Positions 18,792-28,850 of a DNA stretch of 57,065 nucleotides are shown in pieces. A model generated the notes under the pieces. That model worked only from the letters and a program-made list of their open reading frames with translations. It did no database searches and had not been told where the DNA came from. Origin of the DNA: Sunxiuqinia dokdonensis (lineage in GTDB: Bacteria > Bacteroidota > Bacteroidia > Bacteroidales > Prolixibacteraceae); the NCBI RefSeq assembly GCF_001270965.1, contig NZ_LGIA01000170.1, positions 1 to 57,065 of the forward strand, in the 5' to 3' direction. Numbering within the stretch: the first letter of the stretch is position 1; each line of letters starts with the position of its first letter. Both the position numbers and the translations under genes were made by a program.

Positions 18792-20172
18792 TATTGTTCT
18801 GCTCAATAGCCTGGTCTCAATACTGGCCGCGCAACCCCACGCGCTGCAACTCAACTTTCCCGATGAGCAAAACGACACGGTGCTGCTGGCACACTATTAC
18901 AATGGCAAGTTGTTTGTAAACGACACGCTGATTTTTGACCAGATGGGAAGTGCCAGGCTTGACGGTGCATTGCGCCCTCAAGGAATTTACACCCTTTATT
19001 TCGACGAGAATAGACGCCTTGACTTTCTGCTTGGAGCAGATCAAACCCTGACAATCGGCCAGGAAAACGGTGCGATAAAAGTGACAGGAGCACTGGAAAG
19101 TGAGTGGTTTCAGGACTATATTGATCACCTGGCAACGAAGAAAACGGAGGCGGCAGCCTTGCGCCAAAAACTGGATTCGTCAAACGGGCAGGCTGAAACG
19201 ACAGCCGGGCTGAAACAACAACTGGCAGACCTGGATGATGACATTCAGCAAAAATGGCAACAGGAAGCTGAAAAAGGGGCCAGAACATTTTACGGCAAAT
19301 TTATGGCTTCGAACATCCGTCCGACGATGAACAAGGAGAAACTTCCTGCACCTGTACAAACCAACGACAGCCTGCTGTGGGTGTACAATTACAACTTCAA
19401 TAAAAACCATTACTGGGACAATTTTGATTTGCTGGATGCCCGCATGTGGCGCACACCAACAATCAACAGTAAACTAAATGAGTACTTCAACCAAGTCCTG
19501 ATCCAACATCCCGATTCGGTTTTGCCAGTTGCCATTGATCTGATAGAGGCCAGCAAAATCAATCGCGAAATTTTTCAAAACCTCACGTCCTTCGTGCTCA
19601 ACAACAGTATACAATCAGAATACCTGGGCATTGAGAATGTGTTTGTGGCCGTGGCCGAAAAATATTACCTGCGCGGTGAAGCGTTTTGGGCCACCGAAAA
19701 AACACTGGAAACGATTCGCCGTGAAGTTTATTTCCGTAGAAACAATTTGCTCGGAGAAGTGGCCAAGGAGTTGTTTTTGCCCGATGAAGCAGGAAATTAC
19801 CAAAGCCTGCATCAGCAAACCACGCCTTTTACCTTGGTCGTTTTTTGGGAGCCGGAATGCGGGCATTGCAAAAAGCAGGTGCCGCAGCTTTTCGAAGAAG
19901 TGTTCCTCAAAACGGATCCGTCAAAACTGGCGATCATGGCTGTTTATACACAAACCAACAAGAAGGAGTGGCTTGATTTTCTGGAAGAGCATGAACTGAA
20001 TGGCTGGCTGAATGTGTGGGATCCGGACCAGGTGAGCAATTTTCAGGTGAACTACAACACGCGCACAACACCCATGATTTATTTGTTGGACTCAGACAAG
20101 AAAATCATCGCTAAAAAACTGACGGTTGAGCAGGTCAAACAACTACTTGATCAACTGATTGATGCCGGCTAA
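18754..20172 (+). CDS. TlpA-like thiol-disulfide protein with DUF4369/DUF5106-like N-terminal region
   Basis: 472 residues from ATG 18754 (an ATG at 18763 is equally possible); either start gives a signal peptide ending in LAAQ. The N-terminal 110 residues resemble the DUF4369 beta domain, then comes a charged coiled-coil segment and a helical DUF5106-like middle. The C-terminal thioredoxin fold carries the redox motif C369-G-H-C372 in WEPECGHCKKQVP and a cis-Pro loop in RTTPMIYLL. It likely reduces or exchanges disulfides in the periplasm. The start lies inside the glycosyltransferase gene and the stop overlaps the converging protease gene by 4 bp. Confidence 0.85.
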   Translation: MNKMLKKFTTLFSIVLLNSLVSILAAQPHALQLNFPDEQNDTVLLAHYYNGKLFVNDTLIFDQMGSARLDGALRPQGIYTLYFDENRRLDFLLGADQTLTIGQENGAIKVTGALESEWFQDYIDHLATKKTEAAALRQKLDSSNGQAETTAGLKQQLADLDDDIQQKWQQEAEKGARTFYGKFMASNIRPTMNKEKLPAPVQTNDSLLWVYNYNFNKNHYWDNFDLLDARMWRTPTINSKLNEYFNQVLIQHPDSVLPVAIDLIEASKINREIFQNLTSFVLNNSIQSEYLGIENVFVAVAEKYYLRGEAFWATEKTLETIRREVYFRRNNLLGEVAKELFLPDEAGNYQSLHQQTTPFTLVVFWEPECGHCKKQVPQLFEEVFLKTDPSKLAIMAVYTQTNKKEWLDFLEEHELNGWLNVWDPDQVSNFQVNYNTRTTPMIYLLDSDKKIIAKKLTVEQVKQLLDQLIDAG

Positions 20173-22367
20173 TAATCGCCCAGGTACACCACTTTGGTCT
20201 GATAGTTTCGTTTGCGGCCGGCATCCACAATATTCAAGAGGTAATGTCCGGGCACCAGGCCCGAAAAGTCGAAGCTAAGCCACCGATCGCCCGGGTGCTC
20301 ATAACGAACGGACACCTGGCGCCCCATCAAATCGAAGACTTCCACACGGTACGGATTAATCGGCTTATCAAATTTGATCAACAATTCCTGACCGCTGTGA
20401 AATGGGTTGGGAAACACCTCGATTTCGAGATTGGCCTTTTTCAAACTATCATCCGAAACCAGCGTGTCAACATGACAGAGAATCACTTCCATCAACATCG
20501 CCGAACCTTCCTGTCCGTTGGTTTTTTCCTGGTAGGTGTACCACTCGTTGCCATCCTGAATAAAGAATGAGTTGAGCGGTTCCACCTCGCGTTTGGCTAG
20601 CAATACGGAGAAAACATCCGATTCCTCCAACAATTCGATTGAACAAACAATAAAAAACACGCCTTCCGTTTCAACACGCTGGTTAAACGCCAGATAGTTC
20701 ATCACACCTTTATCCAACGATTTTAAACTGTAATCCTGAATATACAGCAAACGCTCCGGATAATGATTGCCGGAATAAACAGCGATACTGATTTTGCCTT
20801 CAGAATTGCTTCGGCCCAGCGAAAGCGCTCCAACTCCGATAGACACACCGGACAGTTCGGCACTAACGGACTTTTCTATTCGCTCGGCAAAAGCCATAAA
20901 ACCATAGTCGTTGGTTCCACTCCAATATCCTTTCGAAACGCCCTGCTCCATAATCTGCAAATTGGCATGCGTATCTTCATCTCTTAAATTAGTATAGGCA
21001 CCACATAAATTTTCGGCGGTAAACGGCGAAAACCCACTAATTGACTGTACGTTGGAATTGCCCGGATCAAGCCATCTTTTCAATTGTTTGTTTTCCTGCG
21101 GGTAGTAATTCCAGGCCAAATCCAAACGTGCAAAGTAATCGCGATAAGGACTTTCGCAAGTGGCTGCTCCGCCGGTAAGCGAACCGATCAATCGCTTTTT
21201 GTGATTGATCAGAGCCGCGCCCGACGATCCCCCTTCGGTTGTTCCTTCTTCCCAACTCCCAATATACCAAAAGCCATTGTCCACATAATCCTGACTATAC
21301 GTTTTGACAAGTGCCTTATTCCGGTCGATCGTTATTTTTTTGACATCGCCCGACGGATGATGAATGCTGGCGCTCGAATCAGGTGGCGTTGTACTTCGGT
21401 CCCAACCCAAATAATAAGGCCGATACTCCGGCGGAGGAGCCGCACTCAACTCCACCAAAGCGAAATCCAAACTATCTGATGTTGCCCGCAAAGCGCTTCC
21501 ACTCAGGGAGTGACTCGCGTCCCCATCAATATCGCCACAATACGGCGACTCGTAATTGAAAAGAAACACTGATTCATTGGCATCCTTGTTGGTCGAAATA
21601 CAATGTCCTGCGGTATAAACGTACGGCGTACCGTCGTTGCGGGTATTGTTTACCAAAGCACCCGAGCACAAGTCAATGCCGCTGACAATAATCCGGCACG
21701 CGGCATTCTTTTCATCGCGGTAAGCATCCAGCCAATCACAGTTCACATTGATGTTGCAATCCCCCGCAGCATGTCCCAAAGGTCGGCGTTCCGATTTCAA
21801 GGATTGAATGCCGATAAAATCATGGTTGACCTGGCGAATGGAAAGCTCAGCTTCAAAAGCGGCATTCACGGGCTCTTCGTACTGAACCACCAGCTGATCA
21901 CCCGCAACGGGAGAACTTGCAAATACGCCATTCGCGGAATTATTTTTTGAGGTGAATGCCCCAATTAAATCTGACTGGTCGGCCGAAAATAAAAACAGGC
22001 GCGCACCATCGGGCAATTTGTAGCGGTCAAAAATCAGGTTCAATGATTTGGCTCCTTCGGAGTGTAAAACAAGCTGCCAAACACGATAATTCCCCACTTC
22101 AAGCCAGCGTCCCGAATTTTTGGTATTGAGCGAAACCTCCACCGGCTGGGCAAAACGCAAAGGCTTTAATTGATTTCCATCCAGCCGGGCCTAGCTTGAT
22201 TTTAGCAGCCGTTCGTTATCCAGGGCAGGTAAGGCAACCATGGCCTTACTTTTCAGCGAAGCTGGCCAGGAAACTTCCAAAGGAATTCCTCCATCTGACA
22301 GTTGCCCCAGTGCAGGGTGTGCGAACCATATCAGCAACATTAAAAAAATCAGTCGGTAACCTCCCAT
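20169..22367 (-). pseudogene. T9SS-secreted trypsin-like (lysyl endopeptidase-type) protease, interrupted by in-frame TAG
   Basis: One reading frame runs from ATG 22367 through a signal peptide (MGGYRLIFLMLLIWFAHPAL) to a TAG at 22191-22193, then continues in the same frame with no shift to 20169. Without the TAG it would encode about 732 residues. After the stop come a beta-rich N-terminal domain, a serine-protease domain with His in YTAGHC (about 21604), Asp in LDFALVEL and Ser in GGSSGA (about 21220), and a C-terminal type A T9SS sorting domain (FPNPF to VVYLGDY). The downstream part alone lacks a secretion signal and has only a TTG start (22160). It is a recent nonsense pseudogene, a readthrough gene, or a base-call error. 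Confidence 0.8.
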
Positions 22368-22496
22368 GCCATTCAAATTCACTCAAAAATAGGAAAATAT
22401 AATAACACTTGTTCTTATTGAAGTGTTTTCGTTGAAAGATGATAATTTTAGGCCGTGGAAACCGGGCTGCAAAATTGCAGCTAAAAATGAAATAGA

Positions 22497-22910
22497 ATGA
22501 AAGTTTTGGTCATGTACGTCAACGAATTCAGCTATACGCCAGCTGAAAAGAACCTGGAAGAAGCGGAAACAGTACTTAACGGAAAAACCATTGCTGACGC
22601 CATTCTGGCCTTTATTCAGGTTGAAGAAGGTGATGAACTGAAAGATGTGAAAAGCCGCGAAAAGAAACTGGTCAATCACCTGAAGTGGACGGCCCGGAAA
22701 AACAATTGCAAGCGCATCATTCTGCATTCGTTCGCCCATTTATCCGAGTCGAAAGCCAGTGTTGAATTTACGAAGTCGTTGTTCGACGAGGCTGAAAAGC
22801 GCTTGCAGAATGCGGACTTTGAAACTTTTCAAACGCCATTCGGATATTTTCTCGATTTAAAAATTGATGCGCCCGGCTATTCGCTGGCCCGCATCTGGGC
22901 AACACTTTGA
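22497..22910 (+). CDS. Free-standing archaeal-type threonyl-tRNA synthetase editing domain
   Basis: 137 residues, the size of the isolated editing domain (tRNA-Thr_ED, DTD-like fold) found at the N-terminus of archaeal ThrRS. Features seen are the opening MKVLVMYVNEFSYTP, the HSFAHLSESKA segment that in archaeal ThrRS lines the editing pocket, and the end FGYFLDLKIDAPGYSLARIW. In archaea this domain hydrolyses mischarged Ser-tRNA(Thr); as a separate bacterial protein it may edit in trans or deacylate D-aminoacyl-tRNA. It is followed after 1 bp by a TatD gene and then tcdA, which acts on t6A in tRNA, supporting a tRNA-related setting. Confidence 0.85.
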   Translation: MKVLVMYVNEFSYTPAEKNLEEAETVLNGKTIADAILAFIQVEEGDELKDVKSREKKLVNHLKWTARKNNCKRIILHSFAHLSESKASVEFTKSLFDEAEKRLQNADFETFQTPFGYFLDLKIDAPGYSLARIWATL

Positions 22911-22911
22911 T

Positions 22912-23568
22912 ATGCCATTTGTCAATATTCATGCACACCACCGTGCAGATGATGGAAGCATACAGCTGATCAATCATCCTGTTCAGAAGGACTTTCCGGA
23001 AAGGCCGGAAGCAATCTATTCGGTTGGCATACATCCTTGGGATCTTGAAAAGCTGGATACGGGAAAAATGTTGCAGAAGCTGTCCCTTCTTTCAGAAAAC
23101 AAAAACGTGCTGGCCATTGGCGAATGTGGGCTGGACCGGGCAATTGATACCGATTTTGAATTTCAGGAACGCCTATTTCGGCGGCAGATCGAACTGGCAG
23201 AAATAAAAGGGAAGCCACTCATCTTGCACGTGGTCAAATCCTATCCCGACTTGATTCGCATCAAAAAAGACAGTTCGGCTCCTACCCCATGGATTTTGCA
23301 TGGCTATAACGGAAACCAGCAAACAAGCCAGCAACTCTTGCCGCATGACTTTTACTTCTCGTTCGGCCCCCAATTGCTGAAAGGCCAACCGAAACTTTTG
23401 GATTCCATTCAGCAAATCCCCATTGAAAAGCTCTTTTTCGAAACCGACGACAGCTCGGAAAAGATTGAAACAATTTATACTTTTGCAGCCCCAATCCTGG
23501 GTTTGACAATAGAACAACTACAGGAAACGGTATTCAATAATTATCAAAGAATTTTCGAAAATGGCTAA
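22912..23568 (+). CDS. TatD-family metal-dependent hydrolase (short form)
   Basis: 218 residues from ATG 22912; a longer frame begins inside the previous gene. The amidohydrolase fold is shown by the first metal motif HAHH near the N-terminus, IGECGLDR (metal Glu), HVVKSYPDL and FFETDDS (late Asp). TatD enzymes are Mg2+-dependent 3'-5' exonucleases or D-aminoacyl-tRNA deacylase-like hydrolases. It is slightly shorter than the usual 255-265 residues. It overlaps tcdA by 8 bp and follows the editing-domain gene directly, so the three are cotranscribed. Confidence 0.85.
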   Translation: MPFVNIHAHHRADDGSIQLINHPVQKDFPERPEAIYSVGIHPWDLEKLDTGKMLQKLSLLSENKNVLAIGECGLDRAIDTDFEFQERLFRRQIELAEIKGKPLILHVVKSYPDLIRIKKDSSAPTPWILHGYNGNQQTSQQLLPHDFYFSFGPQLLKGQPKLLDSIQQIPIEKLFFETDDSSEKIETIYTFAAPILGLTIEQLQETVFNNYQRIFENG

Positions 23569-24289
23569 ATGGCAAGAGCGTACGGCCTTGATGTTGGGTG
23601 ATGAGGATTTGAACAAATTGCGGAAAGCACATGTGTTGATCGTTGGCTTAGGGGGCGTTGGCGCTTATGCTGCCGAACAACTTTGCCGTGCGGGCATCGG
23701 ACAAATGACAATTGTTGATGGCGATGTGGTGGAACAAACCAACCGAAACCGGCAATTGCCGGCACTCATTAGCAACGAAGGCAAACCCAAGGCCGAAATT
23801 CTCGGCGAACGCTTTAAAGACATCAACCCCGAGCTCAACCTTCGCGTAATTCACGAGTATTTGAAAGATGAGCGCATGATTGAAATCCTCCACGAAGCCC
23901 GCTACGACTATGTGGTTGACGCCATTGACACGCTGGCACCCAAAGCATTTCTGATTTATCACAGTGTGCAGGCCAGGCTACCCATCGTGAGCTCGATGGG
24001 TGCTGGTGGAAAATTTGATCCGGCACAGGTGCAACAAACCGACATTTCGAAAAGCTACAATTGCAGGCTGGCCAAAATGATCCGCAAGCGCCTGCACAAA
24101 CTGGGAATTCGCAAGGGAGTAAAAGTGGTATTTTCCGCCGAAGAGGTCGACCCCAGGCGCGTCAGAATTGAGGAAGGCCAGAACAAAAAATCAGCCGTGG
24201 GAACGATTTCCTATATGCCACCGGTCTTTGGCTGCTTTTGCGCTTCGGTGGTGATCCAGGATTTGTTGAAACAAAAACCGGAGGCGTAA
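23561..24289 (+). CDS. tcdA: tRNA threonylcarbamoyladenosine dehydratase
   Basis: 242 residues, an E1-like/ThiF-fold enzyme. The nucleotide-binding loop VGLGGVGAYAAEQL (about 30-43) and the Asp/Arg site VDGDVVEQTNRNRQLPA match the TcdA (CsdL/YgdL) family. It uses ATP to cyclise t6A37 of ANN-decoding tRNAs to ct6A. In many bacteria tcdA neighbours sulfur-transfer genes; here it closes a three-gene unit with the ThrRS editing domain and TatD, all plausibly acting on tRNA. Confidence 0.92.
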   Translation: MAKWQERTALMLGDEDLNKLRKAHVLIVGLGGVGAYAAEQLCRAGIGQMTIVDGDVVEQTNRNRQLPALISNEGKPKAEILGERFKDINPELNLRVIHEYLKDERMIEILHEARYDYVVDAIDTLAPKAFLIYHSVQARLPIVSSMGAGGKFDPAQVQQTDISKSYNCRLAKMIRKRLHKLGIRKGVKVVFSAEEVDPRRVRIEEGQNKKSAVGTISYMPPVFGCFCASVVIQDLLKQKPEA

Positions 24290-24408
24290 TTTCATCGCTT
24301 TATCAACCTGTAAAAAAAGGTCTCTTTATTCAGGATTTCACCTCCGCGTTTGTTTCTTCCATTCGTGTCCAATAGCGCTTTTCGGCCCTGTTTGCCGTTC
24401 GGATTAAA

Positions 24409-25776
24409 ATGAAGGCGACTAAAAATGACAAGGATAAACTGAAGAATAAGTACAGCTATAAATGGGGTAATATAACCTCCGTTCTGCGGTGGAACAACCA
24501 GATGTCGTCAAAGCTATTTTCGAATATTTCTGTTTATTACAGCAATTACGGTCTAAATAATCTCTTTAGCTCCAGTTCTGATAAGGGGCTTGCTAAATTT
24601 CATGCTAAATCAGATATTAATGATCTGAGTATAATGGGCGATTTTGATTGGTTTGTTTCTTCTGCCTATACCCTTAGGTTTGGAGGCAAAACAGGTCTCA
24701 TGCATTTTGCACCTAACATTACACAGATAGCTGATGAAACTTCCAATACAAAGCTTAATGAAGATCAGAGAAACCAATCTTTCAGCTATGAAGCCTTTGT
24801 TGAAAATGAATTAAAGCTAAACAAGTTCAATATCAATTTTGGGCTTCGTGGTTCGATTTATGATACCGGGGATAAAGCCTATCAAAACATTGAGCCTCGC
24901 CTGGCAATAGGCTATCGCTCAGTTGGAGGGTTCTCTACGAATATTGCCTTTACAAGAATGTCTCAATTCATACATCTGCTTTCTAATTCATCGTTAGGTA
25001 TGCCAACCGACCTGTGGGTAGCTTCAACCGATAAAGTGAAGCCACAAACAAGCAATCAGGTTTCGGTTGGAGCAGAAATGAAGTTAGCTAACTATTCATT
25101 TGGAGTGGAAGCCTATCATAAGAAAATGAGCGATGTTATTAGATTTGATGAAGGAGCTGTCTTTCTTAGTACTCAGGAAGCAAAATGGGAAGAAAACATC
25201 CTGGATGGACAAGGAAGAGCTCATGGCGTTGAGTTTATGATAAAAAAGAATGCCGGAAGGTTTAAGGGAATGATATCCTATACATTAGCCTGGTCTGAAC
25301 GTCAATTTAACAAAGTTAACCAGGGGGAATGGTTTCCTCATGAACACGATAGACGACATGATATTTCTTTTTTGGGAGAGTACTCATTGTTTAAATCAAA
25401 GAATAGAGAGCAATCACTTTCTTTTGGCTTCATATTACAGTCGGGAAATAATATCAGTATGCCCGATATAGAATACGAAGGGATGTACTTGCTTGACATG
25501 CACAATCCAAATCTACAAAATCCGGATTGGCCCAAATCCCGGCAATCCTATGACTCTCCAAATAATTTCAAGATGCCTTTATTTCATCACCTGGATTTAA
25601 GTTACAATACCAAAAGGATAACTAGCAAGGGAAAAACTCACACCTGGTCTTTCTCAGTTTACAATGTCTACAACAAAATGAATCCATGGTACTACTACAA
25701 AGGCACAAGTGGAAAATTAAAGCAAGTTTCCATATTTCCCATCATTCCATCTATTGGTTATAAATATACATTCTAG
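24409..25776 (+). pseudogene. TonB-dependent receptor, C-terminal barrel fragment
   Basis: 455 codons resembling only the last half of a TonB-dependent outer-membrane receptor: alternating beta strands, a SWxxxRQFN-like strand, HxxDRRHD near residue 313, and a C-terminal aromatic end (YKYTF). There is no signal peptide, carboxypeptidase-like domain, TonB box or plug, and an in-frame stop at 24373 closes the frame upstream, so it cannot reach or gate the membrane. Its codons are markedly more A/T-rich (ATA, AGA, TTA) than the genes on either side. It looks like the remnant of a transferred gene whose 5' half was lost. Confidence 0.75.
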
Positions 25777-25885
25777 CCATAATATCTCAACTCCCCCACT
25801 CCGCAGAATTGTAACGAAAATGTCAGACGTAAGAGATCATCAGAAAAACTTATGCCCTTCCCGCTGAAACTTTTCCCAATCAGCT

Positions 25886-25915
25886 TTTGTTATTTAGAAA
25901 AATTATTTAGGTTTG
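25886..25915 (+). promoter_or_regulatory. Promoter of the methionine operon leader
   Basis: TTTG (25886-25889), 18-bp spacer, TAGGTTTG (25908-25915), a good match to the Bacteroidota consensus. Transcription should start near 25920, about 17 nt before the leader-peptide ATG and about 208 nt before the first structural gene. Confidence 0.7.
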
Positions 25916-25936
25916 CATCAACATTAAAGGCAACTG

Positions 25937-26032
25937 ATGGACAATTCCAGAACATACCAGCAACTATCTACAGCACTTTCCACAAGTGCTGCTGTCGTGT
26001 CTATGCCATCCATGTCTATGTGTATGCGATAG
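25937..26032 (+). CDS. Methionine-rich leader peptide (predicted attenuator peptide)
   Basis: 31 codons, ATG 25937 to TAG 26030-26032. The last nine residues read MPSMSMCMR, four Met codons (residues 23, 26, 28, 30) just before the stop. This is the arrangement of classical amino-acid leader peptides, where scarcity of the amino acid stalls the ribosome on the control codons. The ORF begins about 17 nt after a well-formed promoter, and the genes behind it make methionine precursors (MetY, MetA). The stop codon touches a stable hairpin. Peptide expression and function are inferred; no homologue was looked up. Confidence 0.6.
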   Translation: MDNSRTYQQLSTALSTSAAVVSMPSMSMCMR

Positions 26033-26092
26033 CCTTCAACCGGTATTGTATCGATGCGGATTGAAGGCGCCCCACAAAAAACTCCATTTTTT
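26032..26092 (+). promoter_or_regulatory. Attenuator-like hairpin of the methionine operon
   Basis: GCCTTCAACCG (26032-26042) pairs with CGG-a-TTGAAGGC (26057-26068), an 11-bp stem with one bulge. An alternative stem, CGATA (26027-26031) with TATCG (26049-26053), cannot coexist with it, so a ribosome stalled on the Met codons could change the fold. A T6 run lies at 26087-26092, but 18 nt after the stem, which is too far for a textbook terminator; control could instead act on translation of the next gene. Confidence 0.5.
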
Positions 26093-26127
26093 CACACTCA
26101 TTTTTCGTTTAATTTAATACTGAACTT

Positions 26128-27474
26128 ATGCCTGTGCATGTCGTCCGGCTTGGTGGAAATAACATCAATCAGCCCGCAATCATTCATTCTTTAACAAGCA
26201 TTCTGAAAAAGGTTGAAAAGAATCACATCCTGGTGGTTTCTGCTTCAGAAAATATTCAACGCATCCTGGTCTCCGGACTGGAACTACTGTGCATTTCGTC
26301 GCAAACCTACAGCGAACTGCTGGCCAACTTACGCGAGGAAGCGGCCTTGGTGGCTCAGCTGAATCAGACGCCGGAGCTTCCCGTGTTTGAACAAAGCCTG
26401 CTGCCACTGGAGCGCTTGCTGCAAGGTATTCAATACACCGGCGACTATTCGCTGGCCCTGCGCGATCAGGTGTTAAGCTATGCCGAAATCATGACCACGG
26501 CCTTGTTGCACGATCTGTTCAATCACGCCGGACTGGAAGCACAATTGCTGCTTCCTCAGGAACTTGGACTGATCGTGACCGATGAATACGGAAGTGCCAG
26601 CATTCTAAAGGCCCAGTCGGTTGAAAATATTCGGCCTCGCCGGTGGGAAAGGCTCAGTCTTATTCCTGGCTCCTATGGAATAACCCAAGCCGGCAAAATT
26701 GCCCGGATTGGTGATCGGGCCGCCGATTATACCGCGGCAGCGCTGGCCTCCATTTTGGATGTCGCGGAACTAGAGCTGTGGGAGATCAGTAAATCGTTTA
26801 AAACAGCTGACGACGAAGTGATTGCTGACGCTTCCTATATTGAAAACCTAACTTATGCCGAAGCTTCGGAATTGGCCTACTTTCACCATTCGTCCATTCA
26901 TCCGCGGATCGTAGAACCGCTGATTGAGCAACATATTCCCATTCGGGTTTTCGAGTTGCAGAATGGTGAAAAGATTCTCAAAACCACCATCAATTCTTCG
27001 CTTGGCGAGCAAACACAAACGATTAAAAGCGTGGCCCACAGCGATGATATTGCTATTTTGAAACTCAATGGGCCCGGCGTTGGTTTTAAACCGGGCATCC
27101 TTGCCACGGTGACCACAGCCTTTGCCAAACATCAAATCAACATCCGGTCAGTAATCACGGCGCAAACCAGCATCAACATCATCATTGGGAAACAAGATGT
27201 GGTGAAAGCCGAAAAAATCAGCCGACAGCTCGACCTGAGTTCAGTGAGCCAAATTGAGTTTGTTTCGAACATCTCACTCATTGCAATTGTTGGACATGGC
27301 ATGCAAACCAATCACGGTATTTCGGCCCAATTATTTTCAGCCGTTGCCAAGCACGAAATTAACGTGTTGCTAAGTGGTTCGGGAGCATCAGACCTGGTTA
27401 GCTACCTCATTGTAGAAGAGCAGGACAAGCAAAAAGCAGTCAACGAAATTCATAAAATATTTTTCAATTCTTAA
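26128..27474 (+). CDS. Aspartokinase homologue with degenerate kinase site and two ACT domains
   Basis: 448 residues aligned in order with monofunctional aspartokinases. The kinase motifs are eroded: KFGG[ST] is R7-LGGNN12, the GRGGSDYTA segment is G195-DRAADYTA, and the WTDVDG...ADPR loop is W218-EISKSFKTADDEV. The catalytic Lys, the Gly-rich site and the TD pair are therefore missing, while Asp200 and Tyr201 remain. The two C-terminal ACT domains (about 312-375 and 383-448) are well kept, including the GHGM...GISAQLFSAVAKHEINVL pattern. I infer a non-catalytic, amino-acid-sensing paralogue, although weak or altered activity cannot be excluded. First structural gene after the Met leader; metY follows after 18 bp. 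Confidence 0.8.
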   Translation: MPVHVVRLGGNNINQPAIIHSLTSILKKVEKNHILVVSASENIQRILVSGLELLCISSQTYSELLANLREEAALVAQLNQTPELPVFEQSLLPLERLLQGIQYTGDYSLALRDQVLSYAEIMTTALLHDLFNHAGLEAQLLLPQELGLIVTDEYGSASILKAQSVENIRPRRWERLSLIPGSYGITQAGKIARIGDRAADYTAAALASILDVAELELWEISKSFKTADDEVIADASYIENLTYAEASELAYFHHSSIHPRIVEPLIEQHIPIRVFELQNGEKILKTTINSSLGEQTQTIKSVAHSDDIAILKLNGPGVGFKPGILATVTTAFAKHQINIRSVITAQTSINIIIGKQDVVKAEKISRQLDLSSVSQIEFVSNISLIAIVGHGMQTNHGISAQLFSAVAKHEINVLLSGSGASDLVSYLIVEEQDKQKAVNEIHKIFFNS

Positions 27475-28794
<1,320 letters not shown>

Positions 28795-28800
28795 CTAAAC

Positions 28801-28834
28801 ACTTCCCGGGGGTCTTCAACGGCGTCCGGGAAGT
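28801..28834 (+). other. Intercistronic hairpin between metY and metA
   Basis: ACTTCCCGG (28801-28809) pairs perfectly with CCGGGAAGT (28826-28834). No T run follows, so it is not a standard terminator; it may slow ribosomes or protect the upstream mRNA. It lies wholly in the 56-bp gap. Confidence 0.5.
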
Positions 28835-28850
28835 CATATAAATAAACAAG

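Noticed and set aside
25916-26127. SAM riboswitch upstream of the methionine genes
   Set aside because: The interval holds a peptide ORF and a simple hairpin; I see no multi-helix junction or conserved SAM-riboswitch core. A covariance-model search would settle it.
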